Of a DNA stretch of 64,000 nucleotides, positions 7,679 through 16,422 are shown in pieces. The notes below the pieces were generated by a model. That model did no database searches. It was not told the origin of the DNA and saw only the letters and a list, made by a program, of their open reading frames with translations. The stretch's first letter is position 1. Each line of letters opens with the position of its first letter. Source of the stretch: Streptomyces sp. DSM 15324 (lineage in GTDB: Bacteria; Actinomycetota; Actinomycetes; Streptomycetales; Streptomycetaceae); assembly GCF_001514285.1 (NCBI RefSeq), contig NZ_KQ949036.1, positions 124,001 to 188,000 on the forward strand, written 5' to 3'. Made by a program: the position numbers and the translations under genes.

Positions 7679-9097
7679 GTGACGAGCACAGCGCAGGCAC
7701 GGAAGTCGGGAGCCGCGACGGCTCCTCCCGATCATCTCGGGCACGTCATCTTCATCGCTGCGGCAGCGGCGATGGGCGGGTTCCTCTTCGGCTACGACAG
7801 CTCCGTGATCAACGGCGCCGTCGAGGCCGTCCGGGACCGCTACGACATCGGCTCCGCCGCCCTCGCCCAGGTCATCGCCATCGCCCTGATCGGCTGCGCC
7901 GTCGGCGCCGCGACCGCCGGCCGGATCGCCGACCGCATCGGCCGCATCCGGGTCATGCAGATCGCCGCCGCGCTGTTCACCGTCAGCGCCGTCGGCTCGG
8001 CGCTGCCCTTCTCGCTGTGGGACTTCGCCCTGTGGCGGGTCGTCGGCGGTTTCGCCATCGGCATGGCCTCCGTCATCGGCCCCGCCTACATCGCCGAGGT
8101 CGCCCCGCCCGCCTACCGCGGTCGGCTCGGCTCCTTCCAGCAGGCCGCGATCGTCATCGGCATCGCCGTGTCGCAGCTGGTCAACTGGGGTCTGCTCAAC
8201 GCGGCCGGCGGCGACCAGCGCGGCCGGCTGATGGGCCTGGAGGCCTGGCAGGTCATGCTCGGCGTGATGGTCGTCCCGGCCGTCCTCTACGGCATGCTCT
8301 CCTTCGCCATCCCCGAGTCCCCGCGCTTCCTGATCTCCGTCGGCAAGCGGGAGCGGGCACGGGAGATCCTCGCCGAGGTCGAGGGCGAGAGCGGTGATCT
8401 CGACGCGCGGGTGACCGAGATCGAGCACGCCCTGAACAGCGAGCACCGCTCCACGTTCAAGGACCTGCTCGGCGGCGGCTTCTTCTTCAAGCCGATCGTC
8501 TGGATCGGCATCGGCCTCTCCGTCTTCCAGCAGTTCGTCGGCATCAACGTCGCCTTCTACTACTCCTCCACGCTCTGGCAGTCGGTCGGCGTCGACCCGG
8601 CGGAGTCGTTCTTCTACTCCTTCACCACCTCGATCATCAACATCGTCGGCACCGTCATCGCGATGATCTTCGTGGACCGCATCGGCCGCCGCCCGCTCGC
8701 GATCATCGGCTCGGCCGGCATGGTGATCGGCCTCGCCCTGGAGGCCTGGGCCTTCTCCTACGACCTGGTCGACGGCAGGCTCCCGGCCGCCCAGGGCTGG
8801 ACCGCCCTGGTCGCCGCCCATGTCTTCGTCCTCTTCTTCGCCCTGTCCTGGGGCGTGGTCGTCTGGGTCATGCTCGGCGAGATGTTCCCCAGCAGGATCC
8901 GAGCCGCCGCCCTGGGCGTGGCCGCCTCCGCGCAGTGGATCGCCAACTGGGCCATCACCGCGAGCTTCCCGTCCCTCGCCGACTGGAACCTCTCCCTCAC
9001 CTACGTCGTCTACACGGCCTTCGCGGCCCTCTCGATCCCCTTCGTCCTCAGGTACGTCAAGGAGACAAAGGGCAAGGCCCTGGAGGAAATGGGCTGA
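7679..9097 (+). CDS. glcP: MFS sugar porter, glucose permease-like
   Basis: This 472-aa integral membrane protein with 12 predicted helices belongs to the sugar-porter branch of the major facilitator superfamily. It would import a hexose with protons. Signatures visible are GFLFGYDSSVINGAV in helix 1, DRIGRIRVM after helix 2, PESPRFLIS before the central loop, QQFVGINVAFYYSS in helix 7, DRIGRRPL and the C-terminal KETKG. The GTG start at 7679 has AGGAG at 7668-7672. Length, sequence and location (after smc, before ftsY) match my memory of S. coelicolor GlcP, the glucose permease that feeds glucose kinase and carbon repression. Glucose specificity rests on that resemblance. Confidence 0.85.
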   Translation: MTSTAQARKSGAATAPPDHLGHVIFIAAAAAMGGFLFGYDSSVINGAVEAVRDRYDIGSAALAQVIAIALIGCAVGAATAGRIADRIGRIRVMQIAAALFTVSAVGSALPFSLWDFALWRVVGGFAIGMASVIGPAYIAEVAPPAYRGRLGSFQQAAIVIGIAVSQLVNWGLLNAAGGDQRGRLMGLEAWQVMLGVMVVPAVLYGMLSFAIPESPRFLISVGKRERAREILAEVEGESGDLDARVTEIEHALNSEHRSTFKDLLGGGFFFKPIVWIGIGLSVFQQFVGINVAFYYSSTLWQSVGVDPAESFFYSFTTSIINIVGTVIAMIFVDRIGRRPLAIIGSAGMVIGLALEAWAFSYDLVDGRLPAAQGWTALVAAHVFVLFFALSWGVVVWVMLGEMFPSRIRAAALGVAASAQWIANWAITASFPSLADWNLSLTYVVYTAFAALSIPFVLRYVKETKGKALEEMG

Positions 9098-9734
9098 CCG
9101 CCCCCACACGCCGGGGGGAAAGGGCTCCCACCCCGCCGCCCCTCTCCCCGACCCCAGCCCCGCCCCCGCCCCGGCCACCCCGGAGCGGGGGCGGAGGCGT
9201 GCGGGCCGCCGAAGCCAAGGGGGATGGGCCTACGGGGGTGGCTGGTCGCCGCGGGAGGGCGGGGGATCGGTGGGGGGATTCGGGGTGGGAGTGCGGGAGT
9301 GCTGGGGGGTGTGGGGCGCGGGGCGTCGAGGTCTGGTGGTGGGCGTGGGGCGCGGGGCCCCGGTCCGGTGGTGGGGTGTTGGGTGCGGCGGCCCGGTCCG
9401 GTGAAGGGCGTTCGGCCCGGGTGCCAAAGCCCGGTGGTCCGGGTGTCCCGCGTCGGCGGTTGCGGTACCCCGTCCTCGCACACCGTCGGCCTCCGGAGAT
9501 CCCCGCATGGAGGCGAGGTGAAGGAAAGCCGGCTGCCGAGGGCTTCGCCGCCGAGGACAACATGCGGCACCCTCAACCGGCGCCGGCATCGCGAAGTCCT
9601 CCGCGGATCTACCGGATCTCCCTCACGACGTGGGGAAGGATGCTCGCCGGCGAACCGCCGCCGGCGAACCGCCGCCGACGGAGAGCGGGCCGTGCGCGGG
9701 GGCGGTCAGGCGGGGGAGGGTGCTGGGGTGGCTT
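9098..9734. other. Gene-free G-rich convergent spacer
   Basis: This 637-bp gap separates the convergent permease and LLM-oxidoreductase genes. Open frames exist in several phases, but all are low-complexity Arg/Gly/Pro translations without ribosome sites, so I call no gene. About 9190-9420 is strongly G-skewed on the plus strand. At 9646-9673 a 14-bp unit, GCCGGCGAACCGCC, is repeated twice in tandem. Confidence 0.6.
9253..9277 (+). other. Canonical G-quadruplex motif
   Basis: Four G-tracts (3, 3, 5 and 6 Gs) are joined by loops of 1, 1 and 6 nt within 25 bp, in a longer G-run-rich stretch between convergent genes. Chance formation is common in 72% GC DNA, so function is uncertain. Confidence 0.5.
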
Positions 9735-10706
9735 TCAGGTCTCCAGTGCCGGGAGTACCCGTTCCGCGAACAGGCGCAGGCTCCGCCACCCCTCCTCCAG
9801 CGGCATCCCGCCCGCCAGTGGATGCAGGACCAGGTTGTCCAGGTCCTGCGCCACGCACTCGTCCGGGGTGAGGATCCGGTAGACGCCCTCCGCGCGGAGC
9901 TCCTCGACCGTCGCCGCCCCCGAACGCACCGCCGAGTGGATCTCGCCGGACTGCCAGGAGGCGTAGGTGCGGGCCTCGTGCAGGAAGTGGCCGCCGTACT
10001 CGGCCCAGGCCCGGTCCGGGTCCTCCGCGATGTGCAGCAGCGGCGTCTCGGCGCCCGGCATCATCGTCCAGCCCTGCGTCCCGTACTCCACGAGCCGCTC
10101 CTTGTAGTACGTCTCCAACTCCGGCAGGTGCGCGCTGGGAAAGAACGGCAGGCCGAGCCGGGCGGCCCGGCGGGCGGCGGCCTTCGAGGAGCCGCCGACC
10201 AGCAGCAGGGGGTGCGGATCGGACGCCGGGCGCGGGGTGACCCGTACCGTGCGGCCCCGGTACTCGAACTCCTCGCCGGTCCACGCCTTCAGGACGGTCT
10301 CCAGCAGCTCGTCCTGGAGCCGGCCGCGCCGCGTCCAGTCGACGCCCGCGCGGTCGTACTCCTCGCGCCGGTAGCCGATCCCGGCGACCGTGAGCAGCCG
10401 GCCGCCGCTGAGCAGGTCCAGCACCGCGATGTCCTCGGCGAGCCGCAGCGGGTCGTGCAGCGGGCCGATCACCGCCGACACGGTGACCGCCAGCCGCCGG
10501 GTCGCCCCCAGCACCGCGCCCGCGAAGACGAACGGCGACGGCAGCCAGTTGTTCCCGACACCGTGGTGCTCCTCGGTCTGCACGGTGGTCACCCCGTGCT
10601 CGTCGGCGTACGCGGCCATGGCCAGCGCGGCCCGGTAGCGGGCGCCCAGCTCGGCGGGGGAGGCGCCGGGTGCGACGAGGTTGAAACGGACTACGGTGAC
10701 GGGCAT
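9735..10706 (-). CDS. LLM-class (luciferase-like) flavin/F420-dependent oxidoreductase
   Basis: This 323-aa TIM-barrel oxidoreductase belongs to the bacterial luciferase-like family. It would use reduced FMN or F420 on an unknown substrate. Family traits include VRFNLVAPG at the start, YADEHGVTTVQTEEHHG, FVFAGAVLGATRRLAVTVSAV, DPLRLAEDIAVLDLLSGGRL and VGGSSKAAARRAARLGLPF. I chose the ATG at 10706 (MPVTVVRFNL) because a purine-rich AAGGGGG lies 8 nt upstream and the fold starts there. The gene stands alone, convergent with the permease and divergent from ftsY. The cofactor cannot be decided from sequence by eye; F420 use is common in actinomycetes. Confidence 0.86.
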   Translation of the reverse strand: MPVTVVRFNLVAPGASPAELGARYRAALAMAAYADEHGVTTVQTEEHHGVGNNWLPSPFVFAGAVLGATRRLAVTVSAVIGPLHDPLRLAEDIAVLDLLSGGRLLTVAGIGYRREEYDRAGVDWTRRGRLQDELLETVLKAWTGEEFEYRGRTVRVTPRPASDPHPLLLVGGSSKAAARRAARLGLPFFPSAHLPELETYYKERLVEYGTQGWTMMPGAETPLLHIAEDPDRAWAEYGGHFLHEARTYASWQSGEIHSAVRSGAATVEELRAEGVYRILTPDECVAQDLDNLVLHPLAGGMPLEEGWRSLRLFAERVLPALET

Positions 10707-10831
10707 GACGGACCCCCTTCGGCGGATGTGGGGGGACCGTAGCTGACGGCTCGTCAGGTGGCCAGGGGTGTGAGACACCCGCCCCGGGGAGCCGGGCCGC
10801 CGCCGGGGGCGGGATGGATACTGGACGGGTT

Positions 10832-12037
10832 ATGGAAACCGTCATCCTTGCTGTAGTCATCGCCGTGGTCGTGCTCGCGGTGCTCGGCGGGCTCGTCGTC
10901 GGCAGCCGGCGCAAGAAGCCGCTGCCCCCGCCGCCGCCCGCAGCGCCCGACATCACCGCGCCTCCGGCCGAGCCGCACGTCGGCGACGAGGCCGAGACGC
11001 CGCGCGAAGAACCGCGCCGCACGATCGAGGAGGTGGATCTTCCCGACGGCGGCCCGGCCGGGGTCGTCGTCGAGGAACCGCCCGCCGTCGAGGCCCCGGA
11101 GATCGAGATCCCGGAGCCCACCGCGGGGCGTCTCGTACGCCTGCGCGCCCGTCTCTCCCGCTCCCAGAACGCCCTGGGCAAGGGGTTGCTCACGCTGCTC
11201 TCGCGCGAGCACCTCGACGACGACACCTGGGAGGAGATCGAGGACACCCTGCTCACCGCCGACGTCGGCGTCCTGCCCACCCAGGAGCTGGTGGACCGGC
11301 TGCGCGAGCGGGTGAAGGTGCTCGGCACCCGCACCCCCGAGGAGCTGCGCGGCCTGCTGCGCGAGGAGCTGCTCAAGCTGGTCGGCACCGACCTCGACCG
11401 CACGGTGCGGACCGAGCCCGAGGACCGCAAGCCCGGCATCGTGATGGTCGTCGGCGTCAACGGCACCGGCAAGACCACCACCACCGGCAAGCTCGCCCGG
11501 GTACTGGTCGCCGACGGCCGCACGGTCGTCCTCGGCGCCGCCGACACCTTCCGCGCCGCCGCCGCGGACCAGCTCCAGACCTGGGGCGAGCGGGTCGGCG
11601 CGCACACCGTGCGCGGGCCCGAGGCCGGCGACCCCGCCTCCGTCGCGTTCGACGCGGTGAAGGAGGGCAAGGAGATGGGCGTCGACGTGGTGCTCATCGA
11701 CACCGCCGGGCGGCTGCACACCAAGACCGGGCTCATGGACGAGCTGGGCAAGGTCAAGCGGGTCGTCGAGAAGCACGCCCCGCTCGACGAGGTGCTGCTC
11801 GTCCTCGACGCCACCACCGGGCAGAACGGCCTGGTCCAGGCCCGGGTGTTCGCCGAGGTCGTCGACATCACCGGCATCGTGCTGACCAAGCTCGACGGCA
11901 CCGCCAAGGGCGGCATCGTTGTCGCCGTCCAGCGTGAGCTGGGCGTCCCGGTCAAACTCATCGGCCTCGGCGAGGGCGCGGACGACCTGGCGCCGTTCGA
12001 GCCGGAGGCGTTCGTCGACGCCCTCATCGGAGAGTGA
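10832..12037 (+). CDS. ftsY: Signal recognition particle receptor FtsY
   Basis: This 401-aa SRP receptor GTPase docks ribosome-nascent chain-SRP complexes at the membrane. The N-terminus has a hydrophobic helix (VILAVVIAVVVLAVLGGLVV), so unlike E. coli FtsY it is probably membrane-inserted. A Pro/Glu-rich acidic linker follows, then the NG domain. GTPase motifs are G1 GVNGTGKTTTTGKLA at about 207, DTFRAAAADQL, DTAGRLHTK and TKLDGTAKGG. I used the ATG at 10832 (METVIL), which puts the helix at the extreme N-terminus. Its partner Ffh is encoded at 19.3 kb. Confidence 0.96.
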   Translation: METVILAVVIAVVVLAVLGGLVVGSRRKKPLPPPPPAAPDITAPPAEPHVGDEAETPREEPRRTIEEVDLPDGGPAGVVVEEPPAVEAPEIEIPEPTAGRLVRLRARLSRSQNALGKGLLTLLSREHLDDDTWEEIEDTLLTADVGVLPTQELVDRLRERVKVLGTRTPEELRGLLREELLKLVGTDLDRTVRTEPEDRKPGIVMVVGVNGTGKTTTTGKLARVLVADGRTVVLGAADTFRAAAADQLQTWGERVGAHTVRGPEAGDPASVAFDAVKEGKEMGVDVVLIDTAGRLHTKTGLMDELGKVKRVVEKHAPLDEVLLVLDATTGQNGLVQARVFAEVVDITGIVLTKLDGTAKGGIVVAVQRELGVPVKLIGLGEGADDLAPFEPEAFVDALIGE

Positions 12038-12072
12038 CCCGCGCTGAGCGAAGAGCCCGGTGAGCCAGGTGA

Positions 12073-12143
12073 TCCCGAATTCGGGACCGGCTCCGGACCA
12101 GCGAGAAGCGCCCGCCCCCAGGTGCAGTGGGAGCGGGCGCTTC
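12073..12143. terminator. Bidirectional hairpin terminator plus palindrome between ftsY and the primase-like gene
   Basis: GAAGCGCCCGC (12105-12115) pairs with GCGGGCGCTTC (12133-12143), an 11-bp stem lying between the convergent genes. Upstream, TCCCGAATTCGGGA (12073-12086) is a perfect 14-bp palindrome. There is no clear T-tract, which is common for Streptomyces terminators. Confidence 0.66.
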
Positions 12144-12167
12144 GCTGTGTACGGCCGGGGCCCGCGG

Positions 12168-12824
12168 CTATGCGCGGGAGCGGTGCGCCACGTACGCCAG
12201 GGTCCCGAGCAGCAGCCGGGCCTCCGGGGGCCGGGTCGCCGAGTCCAGGGCCGGCGGGCGCAGCCAGTGGACCGGGCCGAGGCCGCCGCGGTCGGAGGGC
12301 GGGGCCGTGACGTACGTGCCGGGGCCGAGGCCGCGCAGGTCGAGGGCGGCCGGGTCGTCCCAGCCCATGCGGTAGAGGAGGCCGGTCAGCCCGGCCGCGG
12401 CGCCGGGGGCGACGAAGAACTGGGTGCGGCCCTCGGGGGTGGCGGTGACCGGACCGAGCGGCAGGCCCATGCGCTCCAGCCGGACCAGGGCGCGGCGCCC
12501 GGCGGGCCCGGGGACCTCGATCACGTCGAAGGCGCGCCCGACCGGCAGCATCACCGCGGCGCCCGGGAACTCCGCCCAGGCCCGCGTCACGTCGTCGAGG
12601 GTGGCGCCGGCCGGCACCCGGGGCGCGAACGCCAGGGGGTGGGCACCGGGTGCGCGGCAGTCACCACGGCCGCAGGAGCAGACACCGGCCGCGGCCCGGG
12701 CGCCCGGTACGACGTCCCAGCCCCACAGTCCCGTGAACTCGGCGACGGCGGTGCACTCGGACGAGCGACCACGCCTGCGCGTGCCGGAGCGGATCTCGCG
12801 GATGCCGCCGATCGTGAAGCCCAT
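12168..12824 (-). CDS. Bifunctional primase/polymerase (Prim-Pol)-domain protein
   Basis: This 218-aa protein resembles the N-terminal primase-polymerase domain of plasmid and phage replication proteins, as a stand-alone domain without helicase. The cue is the segment GWDVVPGARAAAGVCSCGRGDCRAPGAHPLAF, the Cys/His-containing pattern typical of this family, with a later LPVGRAFDVIEVP strand. I do not see the full acidic catalytic triad clearly; DVIEV could provide one residue, so activity is uncertain. The start is the ATG at 12824 (MGFTIGGIRE); the frame runs further upstream, but that extension is unlike the family. Conserved at this site between ftsY and nsdA in streptomycetes by memory. Confidence 0.72.
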   Translation of the reverse strand: MGFTIGGIREIRSGTRRRGRSSECTAVAEFTGLWGWDVVPGARAAAGVCSCGRGDCRAPGAHPLAFAPRVPAGATLDDVTRAWAEFPGAAVMLPVGRAFDVIEVPGPAGRRALVRLERMGLPLGPVTATPEGRTQFFVAPGAAAGLTGLLYRMGWDDPAALDLRGLGPGTYVTAPPSDRGGLGPVHWLRPPALDSATRPPEARLLLGTLAYVAHRSRA

Positions 12825-13271
12825 GCCCCCTCCAACGGGTGTGCGGCGCCGGTGGTTACGTAACGGTCGCATGTCGTAACTCTGCGTGCTTTCGCTGCCC
12901 GGCGGCCGCCCGTTGCAGACGGCGTCCGGAAGCACGCCGGGTGGTGTGGTCGGCGACACGCGCCCCTGAGTGCTTCCCTCCGCTCATCCCCACCCGCCCT
13001 GTGTCAAGTGAATCGCGCATGGGTCATCGGTAGTTCATTCGAAGGGGTGGCGAATGGTGGCGTTTCCGGGATCCTCGTGGCTGCGTCCGTGATCGTAGGA
13101 TTACTTTGAGTGTGCGGGTCCTGGAGGCACATGCGCTTGTGGGTATGCCGGAGGCAAGTCGACTTCCCGTTCGAAGGGTGACAACTCCCGGACGAGGGGC
13201 CGTATTTACCGGCATTCTGATAAGGCTTGGCGCACTCAGTGACAAGTGGTCTCAGGGATGGGGGCGTTCCA
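12825..13271. promoter_or_regulatory. Divergent regulatory region upstream of nsdA
   Basis: This 447-bp stretch separates the primase-like gene from nsdA, and no supportable gene lies in it. The A/T-richer part at 13010-13110 should hold promoters. TTCGAAGGGG (from 13039) and TTCGAAGGGT (from 13170) form a near-repeat. At 13232-13244 a sequence matches 7 of the 9 fixed positions of the BldD box TnACnCWGnGTnA. BldD is known to control nsdA in other streptomycetes, but this instance is a by-eye match. Confidence 0.45.
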
Positions 13272-14756
13272 GTGAGCGGCAACGACGGAAGCGGGAGCGG
13301 TGCTTCGCATGCGGACAAGCGCCCGAACGAGCTGCTCACCTCCTGGTTCGTGCGCAGCGGCTGGTCCAAGGGCGAACTGGCCCGGCAAGTCAACCGTCGT
13401 GCACGCCAGTTGGGCGCCAACCACATCTCCACCGACACCTCACGCGTGCGCCGCTGGCTGGACGGCGAGAACCCCCGCGAGCCCATCCCCAGGATCCTCT
13501 CCGAGCTGTTCTCCGAGCGGTTCGGCTGTGTCGTCTCGGTCGAGGACCTCGGTCTGCGCGCCACCCGTCAGGCGCCCTCCGCGACCGGCGTCGACCTGCC
13601 CTGGACGGGCCCGCAGGCGGTGGCCCTGCTCAGCGAGTTCTCGCGCAGCGACCTGATGCTGGCGCGGCGCGGCTTCCTCGGAACCTCGCTGGCGCTGTCC
13701 GCGGGCCCGTCGCTGATCGAGCCGATGCAGCGCTGGCTCGTCCCCACCCCGCCCGCACCCCTCACGGAACCCGAGTCCGTGCCCACCAGCCGGGCCCGCG
13801 GCCGGCTCTCCAGGCCAGAGCTGGACCTGCTGGAGTCCACCACCGTGATGTTCCGGCAGTGGGACGCCCAGTGCGGCGGCGGACTGCGCCGCAAGGCCGT
13901 CGTGGGCCAGCTCCACGAGGTGACCGACCTCCTCCAGGAACCCCAGCCCGAGGCCACCTCCCGCAAGCTGTTCAAGGTCGCCGCCGAGCTGGCCGAACTC
14001 GCCGGCTGGATGAGCTACGACGTGGGGCTCCAGCCGACCGCCCAGAAGTACTTCGTGCTCGCCCTGCACGCCGCCAAGGAGGCCGGCGACCGGCCGCTCG
14101 GCTCGTACATCCTGTCCAGCATGAGCCGTCAGATGATCCACCTGGGACGGCCCGAGGACGCGCTGGAACTGATCCACCTCGCGCAGTACGGCAGCCGGGA
14201 CTGCGCGAGTCCGCGCACCCAGTCCATGCTGTATGCGATGGAGGCCCGCGCCTACGCCAACATGGGCCAGCCGGGCCGCTGCAAACGGGCCGTGCGGATG
14301 GCCGAGGACACCTTCGCCGACGCCGACGAGTGGGACGAGCCGGACCCCGACTGGATCCGCTTCTTCTCCGAGGCCGAGCTGTACGGCGAGAACAGCCACT
14401 CCTTCCGCGACCTCGCCTATGTCGCCGGGCGCAGCCCCGCCTACGCCTCCCTCGCCGAACCCCTGATGCAGAAGGCCGTACGCCTGTTCGCCGACGACAG
14501 CGACCACAAGCGGTCGTACGTGCTGAACCTCATCGGCATGGCCACCGTCCACCTGCTGCGCCAGGAGCCCGAGCAGAGCGCCGTCCTGGCCGCCCAGGCC
14601 ATGCAGGAGGCCAAGAAGGTCCGCTCCGAGCGGGTCAACACTCGTATTCGAAAGACCGTCGACAGCGCCGTCCGCGAGTTCGGCGACCTGACCGAGGTCG
14701 TGGACCTCACCGAGCGGCTCGCCATGGAGCTGCCGGAGACGGCCGAGGCCGTCTGA
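13272..14756 (+). CDS. nsdA: NsdA, negative regulator of sporulation and antibiotic production
   Basis: This 494-aa cytosolic protein matches NsdA of S. coelicolor, whose loss increases antibiotic output and sporulation. An N-terminal segment (about 10-90: LLTSWFVRSGWSKGELARQV, DTSRVRRWLDGENPREP) looks like a helix-turn-helix/Xre-type domain. The rest is helical, TPR-like repeats (MSRQMIHLGRPEDALELIHL; MYAMEARAYANMGQPGRCKR). The start is the GTG at 13272, where SGNDGSGSG begins. Frames extend upstream but add no conserved sequence. It is transcribed divergently from the primase-like gene, with a BldD-like site upstream. Confidence 0.9.
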   Translation: MSGNDGSGSGASHADKRPNELLTSWFVRSGWSKGELARQVNRRARQLGANHISTDTSRVRRWLDGENPREPIPRILSELFSERFGCVVSVEDLGLRATRQAPSATGVDLPWTGPQAVALLSEFSRSDLMLARRGFLGTSLALSAGPSLIEPMQRWLVPTPPAPLTEPESVPTSRARGRLSRPELDLLESTTVMFRQWDAQCGGGLRRKAVVGQLHEVTDLLQEPQPEATSRKLFKVAAELAELAGWMSYDVGLQPTAQKYFVLALHAAKEAGDRPLGSYILSSMSRQMIHLGRPEDALELIHLAQYGSRDCASPRTQSMLYAMEARAYANMGQPGRCKRAVRMAEDTFADADEWDEPDPDWIRFFSEAELYGENSHSFRDLAYVAGRSPAYASLAEPLMQKAVRLFADDSDHKRSYVLNLIGMATVHLLRQEPEQSAVLAAQAMQEAKKVRSERVNTRIRKTVDSAVREFGDLTEVVDLTERLAMELPETAEAV

Positions 14757-15090
14757 CACCCCCGATCCACCCTGGGAAACCCATGAACCCCGGCCGCGGC
14801 CTGCCTTCCCGAAGTGCCCGACTCGGCTCCCCCATGCCAGGTCATCGGAAGGCCGTCCGCGGCCGGTTTCCTCCCCCGAAAGAAGGTTGCGCCACCATAA
14901 CGATCCGCTCGGCGAACATCAGCCAGTTCACCGACGCGTAACGCACCAGGCGCCTTCGTCACGGCGGCGAAACAACGAGGGGCTTCGACCGAAACCGCGC
15001 TGCGTCAATCTCGTGGCGCATAACCGGCCCACCCCTCTTTTCCGCTCTGGCTTCGCCCGCACGGGGCCGTACTACGACGAGGAGACGCCG
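14757..15090 (+). promoter_or_regulatory. nsdA-amtB intergenic region with the amtB promoter
   Basis: This 334-bp region has no gene. Its main content is the GlnR-type operator at 14958-14995. The ribosome site GAGGAG (15079-15084) precedes the amtB ATG by 6 bp. Confidence 0.7.
14958..14995 (+). promoter_or_regulatory. GlnR (PhoP-type) operator upstream of amtB
   Basis: Four half-sites occur with exact 6-nt spacing: GTCAC (14958), GAAAC (14969), GGGCT (14980) and GAAAC (14991). This fits the actinobacterial GlnR box gTnAC-n6-GaAAC-n6-gTnAC-n6-GaAAC, with only the third half-site degenerate. GlnR is the OmpR-type nitrogen regulator that activates amtB-glnK-glnD on nitrogen limitation. Confidence 0.85.
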
Positions 15091-16422
15091 ATGGCACCAG
15101 CCATCACGCTCGCCGCAGACAAGCTGTCTGTGGCCAACACAGGTTTCATGCTCATCTGTTCCGCCCTGGTGCTGATCATGACCCCCGGTCTGGCCTTCTT
15201 CTACGGAGGCATGGTCCGCGTCAAGAGCACCCTCAACATGCTGATGATGAGCTTCATCAGCATGGGCATCGTCACGATCCTGTGGGTGCTGTACGGCTTC
15301 TCCATGGCGTTCGGCACGGACCACGGTTCGATCATCGGCTGGGAGTCCGACTTCGTCGGATGGGCCGGCATCGACAAGGCGGACATCTGGTCCGGGTACA
15401 CGATCCCGGTCTTCGCCTTCGCCGTCTTCCAGATGATGTTCGCCATCATCACCCCCGCCCTGATCAGCGGCGCGATCGCCGACCGCGTGAAGTTCTCCGC
15501 CTGGTCGATCTTCGTCGTCCTGTGGGCCACGGTCGTGTACTTCCCGGTCGCCCACTGGGTCTGGGGCACCGGCGGCTGGGCCTTCGACCTCGGCGTGATC
15601 GACTTCGCCGGTGGTACCGCGGTCCACATCAACGCGGGCGCCGCGGCGCTCGGTGTGATCCTGGTCATCGGCAAGCGCGTCGGCTTCAAGAAGGACCCGA
15701 TGCGCCCGCACAGCCTCCCGCTGGTCATGCTCGGCGCCGGTCTGCTGTGGTTCGGCTGGTTCGGCTTCAACGCCGGCTCGTGGCTCGGCAACGACGACGG
15801 CGTCGGCTCCCTGATGTTCGTCAACACCCAGATCGCCACCGCAGCCGCCATGCTCGCCTGGCTCGCCTACGAGAAGATCGCCCACGGCGCGTTCACCACG
15901 CTGGGCGCCGCCTCCGGCGCGGTCGCCGGTCTGGTCGCCATCACCCCGTCCGGCGGCGCGGTCACCCCGATCGGCGCGATCGCCGTCGGCGCCATCGCCG
16001 GTGTCGCCTGCGCCGCGGCCGTCGGCCTGAAGTACAAGTTCGGCTACGACGACTCGCTCGACGTCGTCGGCGTCCACATGGTCGGCGGCATCATCGGCTC
16101 CCTGCTGATCGGCTTCTTCGCCAGCGGCAAGGGCCAGTCCGACGTCAAGGGCCTCTTCTACGGCGGCGGCCTGGACCAGTTCTGGAAGCAGTGCGCCGGT
16201 GTCTTCGCCGTCCTCGCCTACTCCCTGATCGCCTCCGCGGTGCTCGCCTTCCTCCTCGACAAGACCATCGGCATGCGGGTCGACGAGGACCAGGAGATCT
16301 CCGGCATCGACCAGGCCGAGCACGCCGAGACCGCCTACGACTTCAGCGGTGCCGGTGGCGGCGCCGCCCGGACCGCAGTACCGGCCGCCGCCGGCGCCAC
16401 GAGCAAGAAGGTGGACGCATGA
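15091..16422 (+). CDS. amtB: Ammonium transporter AmtB
   Basis: This 443-aa polytopic membrane protein of the Amt/MEP/Rh family forms a trimeric NH3/NH4+ channel. The pore signature regions are present: MTPGLAFFYGGMVR in helix 2, DFAGGTAVHINAGAAAL with the first pore His, and DVVGVHMVGGIIGSLLIG with the second. The start is the ATG at 15091, with GAGGAG 6 nt upstream; upstream in-frame sequence is the GlnR-box promoter. Its stop overlaps the glnK start by 4 bp (ATGA), so the two are translationally coupled, as expected for the AmtB-GlnK complex in which PII plugs the channel. Confidence 0.97.
   Translation: MAPAITLAADKLSVANTGFMLICSALVLIMTPGLAFFYGGMVRVKSTLNMLMMSFISMGIVTILWVLYGFSMAFGTDHGSIIGWESDFVGWAGIDKADIWSGYTIPVFAFAVFQMMFAIITPALISGAIADRVKFSAWSIFVVLWATVVYFPVAHWVWGTGGWAFDLGVIDFAGGTAVHINAGAAALGVILVIGKRVGFKKDPMRPHSLPLVMLGAGLLWFGWFGFNAGSWLGNDDGVGSLMFVNTQIATAAAMLAWLAYEKIAHGAFTTLGAASGAVAGLVAITPSGGAVTPIGAIAVGAIAGVACAAAVGLKYKFGYDDSLDVVGVHMVGGIIGSLLIGFFASGKGQSDVKGLFYGGGLDQFWKQCAGVFAVLAYSLIASAVLAFLLDKTIGMRVDEDQEISGIDQAEHAETAYDFSGAGGGAARTAVPAAAGATSKKVDA

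Noticed and set aside
5642..9178. 1178-aa minus-strand open frame
   Set aside because: It runs antisense to smc and glcP, both real. High-GC codon use keeps the antisense frame open.
9057..9563. Minus-strand open frame of 168 aa
   Set aside because: Pro/Arg/Gly low complexity and no start signal; a by-product of high GC content.
8935..9882. Long low-complexity open frame over the glcP end and spacer
   Set aside because: It lies out of frame over the glcP 3' end and in G-rich spacer, has no ribosome site, and its translation is Arg/Gly/Pro-rich without domains.
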